A stretch of 16,469 bases of DNA from Pseudomonadota bacterium (GCA_023390395.1 JAEWCY010000225.1:1-16469), one strand, 5' to 3'; positions 1-6,350 are shown, numbered from the stretch's first letter. Numbers and translations are program-made. Notes: generated from the letters alone by a model not told the origin.

Positions 1-41
1 GACATACTCTACAGCACTTCCGCTCGCCCCGTCGGGGGGGA

Positions 42-64
42 CCGGGGGGGATCATCCCCCCCGG
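42..64 (-). terminator. Perfect G/C inverted repeat, possible terminator
   Basis: An 11 nt arm and its exact complement flank a single central base, giving a stem of at least nine G-C rich pairs with a small ATGAT loop. It lies about 67 nt downstream of the exporter stop. No U-run follows on the minus strand; instead another C7 run (40-34) follows and could pair with the same G7 (62-56). On the plus strand the hairpin is followed by a pyrimidine-rich tract. It is therefore terminator-like in position but not a canonical intrinsic terminator in either direction. Confidence 0.4.
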
Positions 65-97
65 CCGCCGGAGGCATTCTTCCCTCTCCTCTCTTCT

Positions 98-120
98 CCC
101 CTCTCCCTCTCCCTCTCCCC
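98..120 (-). repeat. Purine mirror repeat with G-quadruplex pattern
   Basis: On the minus strand this is four G-tracts (4, 3, 3 and 4 G) separated by three identical AGA loops. This matches the classical intramolecular G-quadruplex pattern with short loops. The plus strand is pure pyrimidine, with the hexamer CCCTCT three times in tandem. The 23 nt read the same in both directions on one strand, a perfect mirror repeat of the kind that can form triplex (H-DNA). It starts 10 nt beyond the exporter stop codon, so it would sit in the 3' end of the mRNA. The pattern is seen directly; folding and function are not shown. Confidence 0.75.
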
Positions 121-130
121 ACCGCTACTA

Positions 131-742
131 CTATCGCCTGGCCGCGACCGCCGTCATGACGCCCGCGCCGATGAGCGCGCCGCCGCCCACGCGGCGCAGC
201 CGCCGCGCGAAGCGCGGATCGCGGATGCGGCCGCCGAGGCTGCCGGAGAGCAGCGCGTAGGCGGCGGTGTTGACCGCGCCGAGGGCCACGAAGGTCGCGC
301 CGAGCAGCGCCAGCTGCGGCAAGGCCGGGCTGGTGGGGCTCACGAACTGGGGCAGGAAGGCCACGAAGAAGAGGAGTGTTTTGGGGTTGAGGACGGTTAC
401 GGTGAAGGCGCGGACGAATTTGCGCCCGGCCGGGCAGGGAGCCGGGGATGCGGCGGCCTCGCCGGCGCGCAGCATGCCGATGCCGAGCCAGACGAGGTAG
501 AGCGCGCCCACGAATTTGACGCAGGTGAAGGCGGCGGCCGAGGCGGACAGCACCGCGCCGAGGCCGGCCAGGGAACCGGCGCAGGCCACGGCGTCGCCCA
601 GGCAGACGCCGGCCACCAGGGACCACACGGATTTGCGCCCCTCGGCCAGGCCGTAGCCGACGACCATGAGCACGGTGGGGCCGGGAAAGACGAGGAGCAG
701 AGACGCGGCGGCCACGAAGGCCAGGTAGAGGGGGATGGTCAT
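131..742 (-). CDS. LysE/RhtB-family amino acid exporter
   Basis: A 203-residue integral membrane protein of the LysE/RhtB/CadD superfamily, whose members export amino acids or related metabolites from the cytoplasm. The N-terminal segment has the family signature PGPTVLMVVGYGLAEGR at residues 20-36. A second hallmark, VKFVGALYLVWLGIGMLR, lies at 75-92 and LNPKTLLFFVAFLPQF at 118-133. Hydrophobic segments are visible at about 5-27, 41-63, 70-92, 113-133, 143-165 and 184-202, as expected for six membrane spans, and the length is typical. The ATG at 742 follows AAGGAG with a 6 nt gap. It begins 22 nt after the radical SAM gene, so the two are probably co-transcribed. The substrate cannot be told from sequence. 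Two more TAG codons follow the stop in frame. Confidence 0.85.
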   Translation of the reverse strand: MTIPLYLAFVAAASLLLVFPGPTVLMVVGYGLAEGRKSVWSLVAGVCLGDAVACAGSLAGLGAVLSASAAAFTCVKFVGALYLVWLGIGMLRAGEAAASPAPCPAGRKFVRAFTVTVLNPKTLLFFVAFLPQFVSPTSPALPQLALLGATFVALGAVNTAAYALLSGSLGGRIRDPRFARRLRRVGGGALIGAGVMTAVAARR

Positions 743-764
743 GGCGGACTCCTTGGCCGCCGGA

Positions 765-2486
765 TTACCCCTTCCCGCCCGGCGCGTAAACGCCGCAGCG
801 CCGGCAGTCGCCGCAGCCGCCGGCCGGGCATTTGGCCGTGGGCACGCCCTCGCGGTAGCGCTCCCATTCGCGCCAGAGGAAGTCGCGGGAAACGCCCACG
901 TCCACGACGTCCCAGGGGAAGACCTCGTCGCGGGGGCGGTCGCGGTCGAGGTAGGCGGCCACGTCGCCGTCCCAGGTCTTGAGCGCCCGGCGAAAGCTCC
1001 CCGCCTCCAGGGCCTTTTCGACGAGCCCGAACAGCGCCGCGTCGCCCCGGGCGAGAAGCCCTTGCAGGCGGGCGGCCGAGGCGTTTTCCACCTCCACCTT
1101 GAAGCCCTTGAGCGGCTTGGCGGCGGCGCGCACCCGGGCGTAGGCCGCCTCGATGGCCGCCTCGGAGGCCATGGGGGCCCACTGCATGGGCGTTGCGGGC
1201 TTGGGCACCAGGGGATTGACGGAGAGCGTGGCATGGGCCACGCCGCGCTTGCCCACACCTATGGAGGCGGCTTCGGCGATCCGGGCAAGCAGCGGCGAAA
1301 GCGCTTCGAAGTCGGCCGCATCCTCTCCGGGCCAACCGACGATAAGGTAGAACTTCAAGTGGTTGACGCCGTGCTTGCCGGCCAGGGACACGGCGCGGAG
1401 CAGCGCCTCCACGGACAGGCGCTTGTTGGCGGCGCGGCGCAAGCGGTCGCTCGGGGCCTCCAGGGCCAGGGTCAGGGTGCGAAGGCCGGCCTCGCGAAGG
1501 ACGGAAAGGAGTTCCGGGGTGACGCCGTCGGCCCGGATGGAGGACAGGGAGAATTTCGTGCCCCGCGCCTTCAGCCAGCCGAGAAACGGCAGCAGGTCGG
1601 GCCAGTCCGTAAGCGCCGTGCCCACGAGCCCCACCTTGCGCGGCGAGACGTCCTCGATGAGCGATTGGAGGTCGGCGAGCCTGGCCTGGCGCGGCGGGCG
1701 GTAGACGTAGCCGGCGGCGCAGAAGCGGCAGCCGTAGGGGCAGCCCCGGTTGATCTCGACCAGGAACATGTCCCGGAAGGCGGCGTGGCCGGACACGAAG
1801 CAGGAATGGACCGGCTCGGCCAGCACGGCCGGGGCCTCGGCGCAGCGCGCCACGGTCCGGGCCACGGGCGTTTTGGAGCGCCCGGGCGCGAGCACGCCCG
1901 GCAGGCCGGCCACGGCGGCGAGGCAGGCGGCCTTGTCCGCACCGGCAAGGGCGGCCCGGCGCAGCCGGTCCATGACCTCGGCCAGCCCGGCCTCGGCCTC
2001 GCCCACGTAGAGCAGGTCGAGCGCCGGCAGGATGGGGGCGGGATTGATGAAGGAAAGCGGCCCGCCTCCCATGACGATGGGGAAGTCGGGCCGCGCCTCG
2101 GCTCGCAGGGGGATGCCCGCGGCGACCAGGGCCGCCGCCACGGGCAGGTAGTCTTCCTCGTAGCACAGCGAAAAGGCGACCACCGGGAACCGGGCCAGGG
2201 GGAGGCCGGAATCCTCGGCAGCGGGCGGCCGGTCCGGCCGGCAGAACATGCGTTCCACGGCCAGGGCCGGGTTTTCGGTCAGCAGTCGCCAGGCCGCCTG
2301 CCAGCCCAGGGCCGAGAGCGCCAGGGCGGCGTCGCCCGGCACGGCCAGGGCCACGGGCAGCCGGCCGCCGAAGTCTCGTGTCTCGGGCCTGTCCAGCCCG
2401 AAATGGACCCTCGCCCGCGTCTTTTCGCTCAAAGGGCCTTCCAGCCGTCCCAGGGAGCCGGGGCTCCCCGGACGGAACCGGCGCAA
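765..2486 (-). CDS. Radical SAM protein with B12-binding-like N-terminal domain (TIGR03960-like)
   Basis: Of 573 residues, about 43-175 resemble the cobalamin-binding-like fold of B12-type radical SAM proteins, including FPIVMGGGP (135-143) and YVGEAEA (160-166), but I see no DxHxxG cobalamin ligand motif. The radical SAM core starts near 240 with Cys249, Cys253 and Cys256 in a CxxxCxxC motif that should hold the 4Fe-4S cluster. The tail has WDVVDVGVSRDFLWREWER (525-543) and a CX4CX2CX2C set at 553-564, a layout I associate with the uncharacterised TIGR03960-type family. Members often carry or neighbour a DUF2344 domain, which is absent here. The reaction is unknown. The start is uncertain: the frame has a stop just upstream and no ATG or GTG, so TTG at 2486 is the first option and TTG at 2432, behind GGAAGG, is an alternative. 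The gene follows ftsZ by 85 nt. Confidence 0.8.
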   Translation of the reverse strand: MRRFRPGSPGSLGRLEGPLSEKTRARVHFGLDRPETRDFGGRLPVALAVPGDAALALSALGWQAAWRLLTENPALAVERMFCRPDRPPAAEDSGLPLARFPVVAFSLCYEEDYLPVAAALVAAGIPLRAEARPDFPIVMGGGPLSFINPAPILPALDLLYVGEAEAGLAEVMDRLRRAALAGADKAACLAAVAGLPGVLAPGRSKTPVARTVARCAEAPAVLAEPVHSCFVSGHAAFRDMFLVEINRGCPYGCRFCAAGYVYRPPRQARLADLQSLIEDVSPRKVGLVGTALTDWPDLLPFLGWLKARGTKFSLSSIRADGVTPELLSVLREAGLRTLTLALEAPSDRLRRAANKRLSVEALLRAVSLAGKHGVNHLKFYLIVGWPGEDAADFEALSPLLARIAEAASIGVGKRGVAHATLSVNPLVPKPATPMQWAPMASEAAIEAAYARVRAAAKPLKGFKVEVENASAARLQGLLARGDAALFGLVEKALEAGSFRRALKTWDGDVAAYLDRDRPRDEVFPWDVVDVGVSRDFLWREWERYREGVPTAKCPAGGCGDCRRCGVYAPGGKG

Positions 2487-2500
2487 AGGGACGCACCCTT
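2486..2500 (-). promoter_or_regulatory. Small hairpin over the radical SAM start site
   Basis: AAGGG and CCCTT are perfect complements around a 5 nt loop. The first arm is the best ribosome-binding-like sequence near the TTG start, and the second arm ends on the first base of that start codon. If TTG at 2486 is used, the fold would hide the binding site and lower translation. The stem is only 5 bp, so chance is possible. Confidence 0.3.
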
Positions 2501-2544
2501 CGCGCCCGGATCACAGCTTCGAAAACGCGTCGCGCGGCTCCCGA

Positions 2545-2571
2545 CGGGGCCGGCGCGACCGGTCCGCCCCG
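2545..2571 (-). terminator. Weak GC-rich hairpin after ftsZ
   Basis: CGGGGC immediately after the ftsZ stop pairs with GCCCCG 21 nt further on, with some further G-C pairing inside. No U-run follows, so it is more likely an mRNA-stabilising stem or a partial terminator than a full stop. In sequence of this GC content such stems arise often by chance. Confidence 0.25.
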
Positions 2572-3870
2572 CTAGTCCGCCTGCATGCGGATGAAGGAGG
2601 GAATCTCGAACTCCTCCTCGTCGAAGAGGAACTCCTCCTCGCCGCCGGGCTGGGCCTTGACGGCGCTCTGGGACAGGGCGGCCTCGGGGTTGCCCTTCTT
2701 GCCGCCTTTGCGCAGATAGGCCGGGATGTTGTAGTCGTTGGCCTGCTGGCTGGACAGCACGCGCATGCTGCGCGGGCTCTGCATGCCCCCGCCTCCTCCT
2801 CCGCCGCCGCCCATGGGCGGGGTGGCCGGCTTTTGCCGGGACAGGCTGGTGATGACCTCCACGGGCTTTTGCTGCTCCTCGCGCTTCTGTGCGGGCGCGG
2901 CGTCGCGCTGCATGGCCGACTCGATGCCCGTGGCGATGACGGTGATGCGCATCTCGTCCGTGGCGTCGGGGTCGAAGACGGTGCCGAAGAAGACTTTCGC
3001 GTCCTCGTGCACGGCCTCGGTGATGGTGGAGGCGGCTTCGTCGACTTCCTCGATGGTGAGGTCCGGGCCGCAGGTGATGTTCATGAGCACGCCGCGCGCG
3101 CCGTCGATGGTGACGTCCTCGAGCAGCGGGCTGGTGATGGCCTTGAGCGCCGCCTCCCGGGCGCGGGACTCGCCGCGCGCGGTGCCGAAGCCCATCATGG
3201 CCAGGCCCATCTCGCTCATGACCGCCTTGACGTCGGCGAAGTCCAGGTTGATCAGGCCCGGGACCATGATCAGGTCGGAGATGCCCTTGACCGCGAAGTA
3301 AAGGATCTCGTCGGCCTTTTTGAGCATCTCGATGAAGGTGGCCTTTTTCGAGGCCAGGGACAGCAGGCGGTCGTTGGGGATGGTGATGATGGAGTCCACC
3401 ACGTCCCGCAGGGACTGCACGCCCCTCTCGGCCGAGAGCAGGCGTTTTTTCCCTTCGAAGTAGAAGGGCTTGGTGACCACGGCCACGGTGAGCGCCCCGG
3501 CCTCCTTGGCCACCTGGGCGACCACGGGGGCGGCGCCGGTGCCGGTGCCGCCGCCCATGCCGGCGGTGACGAAGACCATGTCGCAATCGCCGATGGCGGC
3601 GCGGATGGCGTCGATGCTCTCCAGGGCGGCGTCGCGGCCGACGTCGGGATTGGCTCCCGCGCCGAGGCCCTTGGTGAGCTTCTCGCCGAGCTGGATGCGG
3701 TATTCGGCCTGGGACTTCTGCAAGGCCTGGATGTCGGTGTTGGCGGTGATGAAGGTCACGCCGGACATGGCGGAGCAGATCATGTTCTCCACGGCGTTTC
3801 CGCCGCCGCCACCGCAGCCGATGACCTTGATGCGGGCGTTGGAGCCCTGGTCAAGTTCCAAATATTCCAT
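2572..3870 (-). CDS. ftsZ: Cell division protein FtsZ
   Basis: FtsZ is the tubulin-like GTPase that polymerises into the cytoplasmic Z-ring and recruits the divisome. This 432-residue protein has the N-terminal GCGGGGGNAV nucleotide loop (18-27), the tubulin signature GGGTGTG (106-112) and the T7 loop NLDFAD (208-213), whose aspartates activate the neighbouring subunit's GTPase. The linker (about 320-375) contains nine consecutive glycines (354-362). The C-terminal binding peptide FEIPSFIRMQAD ends the protein. A second, very similar motif, YNIPAYLRK, lies at 380-388, separated from the first by a Lys/Gly then strongly acidic stretch (EEEFLFDEEE, 411-420). The ATG at 3870 follows GGGGGAG with an 8 nt gap. 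It lies 61 nt after ftsA and is presumably co-transcribed with it. Confidence 0.98.
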   Translation of the reverse strand: MEYLELDQGSNARIKVIGCGGGGGNAVENMICSAMSGVTFITANTDIQALQKSQAEYRIQLGEKLTKGLGAGANPDVGRDAALESIDAIRAAIGDCDMVFVTAGMGGGTGTGAAPVVAQVAKEAGALTVAVVTKPFYFEGKKRLLSAERGVQSLRDVVDSIITIPNDRLLSLASKKATFIEMLKKADEILYFAVKGISDLIMVPGLINLDFADVKAVMSEMGLAMMGFGTARGESRAREAALKAITSPLLEDVTIDGARGVLMNITCGPDLTIEEVDEAASTITEAVHEDAKVFFGTVFDPDATDEMRITVIATGIESAMQRDAAPAQKREEQQKPVEVITSLSRQKPATPPMGGGGGGGGGMQSPRSMRVLSSQQANDYNIPAYLRKGGKKGNPEAALSQSAVKAQPGGEEEFLFDEEEFEIPSFIRMQAD

Positions 3871-3875
3871 CTTCT

Positions 3876-3898
3876 AATCTCCCCCTAGCGAATCTCCC
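3876..3898 (-). promoter_or_regulatory. Duplicated Shine-Dalgarno-like element before ftsZ
   Basis: The octamer GGGAGATT occurs twice, 15 nt apart, upstream of the ftsZ start. The proximal copy, extended to GGGGGAGATT, is at normal spacing from the ATG; the distal copy is too far away to serve directly. Tandem sites could act as ribosome standby or mark an old duplication. The repeat is seen directly; any role is inferred. Confidence 0.4.
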
Positions 3899-3931
3899 TG
3901 TGTATCCCCCGAAAGACCGACCTCTCGCGGA

Positions 3932-5158
3932 CTACTTCACGTCCACGAACCATTTCCGCATCCTCCCCAGAATGCGGTTGAAGACATTTTCGTCGCGGAT
4001 ACGGAACCGCTGTTCCACGCCTTCCTTTTCCGCGCCGAACATGAGCAGCCCCACCGCCGTGGCGTACATGGGGCTGTTGACCACGTCCTTGAGGCCCCCG
4101 ACCTTGTCCGGGTAGCCGATGCGCGTGGGCAGGTTGAAGATCTGTTCCCCGAGCTCCTGGATGCCCTCGATCAGCGCCGTGCCGCCCGTGAGCACCACGC
4201 CCGCGCCGATCTGGTTCTTCATGCCCGAACGGATGAGCTCCTGGTCCACCAGGGCCAGCATCTCCTCCACGCGGGGCTCGCAGATCTCGGCCAACACCTG
4301 TCGCGAGAGTCGGCGGGGCTCCCTCCCCCCGACGCTCATGACCTCGATGACCTCGTCTTTTGGCACCATCTCGGCCAGGGCGCAACCATACTTGATCTTG
4401 ATCTTTTCCGCCGAGGCCATGGGCGTGCGCAGGCCGAAGGCGATGTCGTTGGTCAAGTTGGTGCCGCCAAGGGCCAACACCGCGGTATGCTTGATGGAAT
4501 CATTGGCGAAAATGGCCAGATCCGTGGTGCCGCCGCCGAGGTCCACCAGGGCCACGCCGATTTCGCGCTCCTCGCCCGTGAGCACGGCCTTGGACGAGGC
4601 CAGGGATTCGAGCACGATGTCCGAGACGTCCAGGCCCGCCCGGTGGCAGGAACGGATGATGTTCTGGGCGCTGGTGACCGCGCCGGTGACGATGTGCACG
4701 CGCACTTCCAGGCGCACGCCGGCCATGCCCAGCGGATCGGCGATGCCGCGCTGGTCGTCGACGATGAATTCCTGGGGCAGGATGTGGATGACCTCCCGGT
4801 CCAGCGGAATGGCCACGGCCTTGGCCGCGTCGATGACCCGCTCGATGTCCCGGGGGCCGACCTCGCCGCCCTTGACGGCGATGACCCCGTGGCTGTTGAA
4901 GCCCTTGATGTGGCTGCCGGCGATGCCGGCGTAGACCGAGCGGATCTCGCAACCGGCCATGAGCTCGGCCTCTTCGAGAGCCTTCTTGATGGATTGCACG
5001 GTCTGCTCGATATTGACCACCACGCCCTTGCGCAGGCCCGTGGAGGGGCTGGTGCCGATGCCCACCACGTCCACGCCCTCGGGCGAGAGTTCGCCGACGA
5101 CCACGCAAATCTTGGTGGTGCCGATATCGAGTCCGACAATAAGTTCCGACCTGGCCAT
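3932..5158 (-). CDS. ftsA: Cell division protein FtsA
   Basis: FtsA is an actin-fold ATPase that anchors FtsZ to the inner membrane and helps activate septal synthesis. The 408-residue product has the phosphate 1 motif VGLDIGTTKICVVVGE (8-23), the phosphate 2 motif LVDLGGGTTDLAIF (204-217) and the adenosine motif VLTGGTALIEG (322-332). The family-specific 1C (SHS2) domain lies between about residues 80 and 165. The last residues, NRILGRMRKWFVDVK, form a basic amphipathic membrane-targeting helix. The ATG at 5158 is chosen because GGGAG sits about 7 nt before it and the protein then begins directly with the usual short lead-in to the actin fold; an in-frame ATG eight codons earlier has no better site. 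It follows a 250 nt spacer and precedes ftsZ. Confidence 0.97.
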   Translation of the reverse strand: MARSELIVGLDIGTTKICVVVGELSPEGVDVVGIGTSPSTGLRKGVVVNIEQTVQSIKKALEEAELMAGCEIRSVYAGIAGSHIKGFNSHGVIAVKGGEVGPRDIERVIDAAKAVAIPLDREVIHILPQEFIVDDQRGIADPLGMAGVRLEVRVHIVTGAVTSAQNIIRSCHRAGLDVSDIVLESLASSKAVLTGEEREIGVALVDLGGGTTDLAIFANDSIKHTAVLALGGTNLTNDIAFGLRTPMASAEKIKIKYGCALAEMVPKDEVIEVMSVGGREPRRLSRQVLAEICEPRVEEMLALVDQELIRSGMKNQIGAGVVLTGGTALIEGIQELGEQIFNLPTRIGYPDKVGGLKDVVNSPMYATAVGLLMFGAEKEGVEQRFRIRDENVFNRILGRMRKWFVDVK

Positions 5159-5192
5159 AAACCGCTCCCTGAACGTTTCCACTCGCGGCGTC

Positions 5193-5221
5193 GGTATCGC
5201 CCGCGCTCGGTTCTACGTCAA
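5193..5221 (-). promoter_or_regulatory. Candidate sigma-70 promoter for ftsA-ftsZ
   Basis: TTGACG (5221-5216) is followed after 17 nt by GATACC (5198-5193), an excellent -35 and a weak -10 box at ideal spacing. Transcription would begin near 5186, about 28 nt before the ftsA ATG, leaving a short leader that includes its ribosome binding site. The position, in the only long spacer of the core cluster, supports it; the -10 matches only three of six consensus bases. Confidence 0.4.
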
Positions 5222-5246
5222 ACGCGCGACGATTTCATGTCCTAAA

Positions 5247-5264
5247 TCGCTCCCCCCGGAGCGA
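5247..5264 (-). terminator. Hairpin in the ftsQ-ftsA spacer
   Basis: A perfect 7 bp stem (TCGCTCC with GGAGCGA) closes a 4 nt loop of G and is followed by only three T residues on the minus strand. It could be a second, weak terminator after ftsQ or a structured leader element of ftsA, depending on where transcription starts. Confidence 0.4.
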
Positions 5265-5357
5265 GCAGGACCCCCGATGCCGCCGTTTCCCGCTCCTTGG
5301 TCCCCTAGCCTCGTATCCTCAAAGCCCAAGCGTACGGAGTCAAAACGCAACGTTCTT

Positions 5358-5396
5358 AAAAAATTGACCTTCCTCGAAGGATGGGACCCACCCTTC
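5358..5396 (-). terminator. Terminator-like alternative hairpins after ftsQ
   Basis: Starting 12 nt beyond the ftsQ stop, GAAGGGTGGG can pair with CCCATCCTTC (5396-5376; up to nine pairs including one G-U, with a tiny loop). The 3' arm can instead pair onward: CCTTC with GAAGG around GAG (5380-5368). This second stem is followed by TCAA and six T residues (5363-5358). The two stems share CCTTC and so exclude each other. The second with its U-run resembles an intrinsic terminator and the first an anti-terminator. Arrangement and U-run are visible; attenuation is inferred. Confidence 0.45.
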
Positions 5397-5408
5397 AAGA
5401 CCGTAACC

Positions 5409-6350
5409 CTAGCCCTGCGACATTTCCCCCGAATTGCCGCGTTTCTCTACCCAGACCTTGTCTCCCTCGGAGGTGATGAGCCCGACCTTGTCCAGCTCGC
5501 CCCGCCGGCGCAGGTCCGTCCAGACGAGATTCATGCGCGAAAGGTTGCGCCGCCATTCCTTGGAGCCCAGGCACAGAAGGATGCCCGGGTCCATGAGGCG
5601 GATCTCCAGGCCCCGGCCCCAGCTGAGGCGCAGCCAGGCGATCTGCCCGAAGTCGAAGGGGACCTGGTGCTCGGCCACGGCCCGGCGCAGGTCGGCCAGC
5701 AGGGTCAGGTGCTTCTCCATGCCGGCCTCGACCTCGATCTGGGGCAGGGAAACGAACTGCCCGGGCTCGACCTTGTCGATGATGCGCCCGACCTCGTCGG
5801 CGTAATAGAGGGTTCCCTGATACTGCACAAGATAGGAAGGGGCCTTTTCCTTCACATCGATGACCACCGTCCCGGGCAAGACGCGCTTGACCGAGACCGA
5901 ATCCACCCAGGGCTCCCGGGCCAACTCGGCCCGCATGCGGTCCATGGACAGGGACAGCACATTGACCCCCGGGGTCAGCCCGGCCAACTGGCGGATGTGC
6001 TCATCGGAAAGCCGCGAACAGCCCGTGACCGTGGCGTTTTGCAGGGCGAAATAGTTGATGGTGGTCAGCCAGCGGTAGCCGGCCAGCAGGGCCACGCTCA
6101 CGGCCAGCACCAGCGCGGCCATGAAGGCCATGGACACGGCCCGGGTGAAAAGCCGCCCCACCCCGCCGATGCTCACCGTGGGCAGGCGCAGGGAGCACTC
6201 CCCGCGCGCGTTGCGGTTGCGGTTCCCCTTGGATTTGACCACCCGGCTCTTGACCGTCACGCGCGGCGTCGCGCCCGCATAGCCGTTGCGGCGTTTCTTG
6301 CTCGCTCCCCCCACCCCCAGTCCGGAAAGCGTTCCGACCCTGACGTTCAT
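5409..6350 (-). CDS. ftsQ: Cell division protein FtsQ
   Basis: FtsQ is a bitopic inner-membrane protein that links the cytoplasmic divisome to the periplasmic FtsB/FtsL complex. The 313-residue product has a long cytoplasmic tail (1-68) with about fifteen Lys/Arg and a single Glu, and one membrane span at about 72-91. A POTRA domain follows at about 102-170 (NYFALQNATVTG, then EPWVDSVSVKRVLPGTVVIDV). The FtsQ beta domain runs to about 300, with YYADEVGRI and LPQIEVEAG typical of it. The ATG overlaps the murB stop as ATGA and GAGG lies 8 nt ahead. The cytoplasmic tail is long for the family and its function is unknown. The gene is the last of the tightly packed block. Confidence 0.95.
   Translation of the reverse strand: MNVRVGTLSGLGVGGASKKRRNGYAGATPRVTVKSRVVKSKGNRNRNARGECSLRLPTVSIGGVGRLFTRAVSMAFMAALVLAVSVALLAGYRWLTTINYFALQNATVTGCSRLSDEHIRQLAGLTPGVNVLSLSMDRMRAELAREPWVDSVSVKRVLPGTVVIDVKEKAPSYLVQYQGTLYYADEVGRIIDKVEPGQFVSLPQIEVEAGMEKHLTLLADLRRAVAEHQVPFDFGQIAWLRLSWGRGLEIRLMDPGILLCLGSKEWRRNLSRMNLVWTDLRRRGELDKVGLITSEGDKVWVEKRGNSGEMSQG

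Larger units (their letters stand above)
1..130. other. Gene-free structured end of the window
   Basis: No gene can be supported here. Read in the direction of the exporter gene (minus strand), the stretch holds two further in-frame TAG codons after the stop, then a purine-only tract of 44 nt (120 to 77), then a long G/C inverted repeat (64 to 42) and further C7 and G4 runs down to about 27. Bases 1-26 look ordinary but are too short to assign to a gene. Reading frames that cross this region come from low-complexity sequence. The likely role is the 3' untranslated region and transcription end of the minus-strand operon; this is inferred from position. Confidence 0.6.

Noticed and set aside
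735..2594. 619-codon open frame on the plus strand, antisense to the radical SAM gene
   Set aside because: Its composition is low-complexity Gly/Arg/His-rich with no family features. It is the mirror of strong third-position GC bias in the real minus-strand gene.
2248..3888. 546-codon plus-strand open frame antisense to ftsZ
   Set aside because: It covers the unmistakable ftsZ gene on the other strand and has no recognisable domain; it is an artefact of GC-rich coding sequence.
5313..5343. Second promoter-like pair, TTGACT with GGATAC
   Set aside because: The spacer is 19 to 20 nt and the -10 match is poor, so it is not better than chance.
5213..5398. 61-codon minus-strand frame in the ftsQ-ftsA spacer
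   Set aside because: No usable ribosome binding site, no family resemblance, and it runs across the terminator-like hairpins. A six-codon frame at 5238-5218 was likewise dismissed as too short and poorly placed for a leader peptide.
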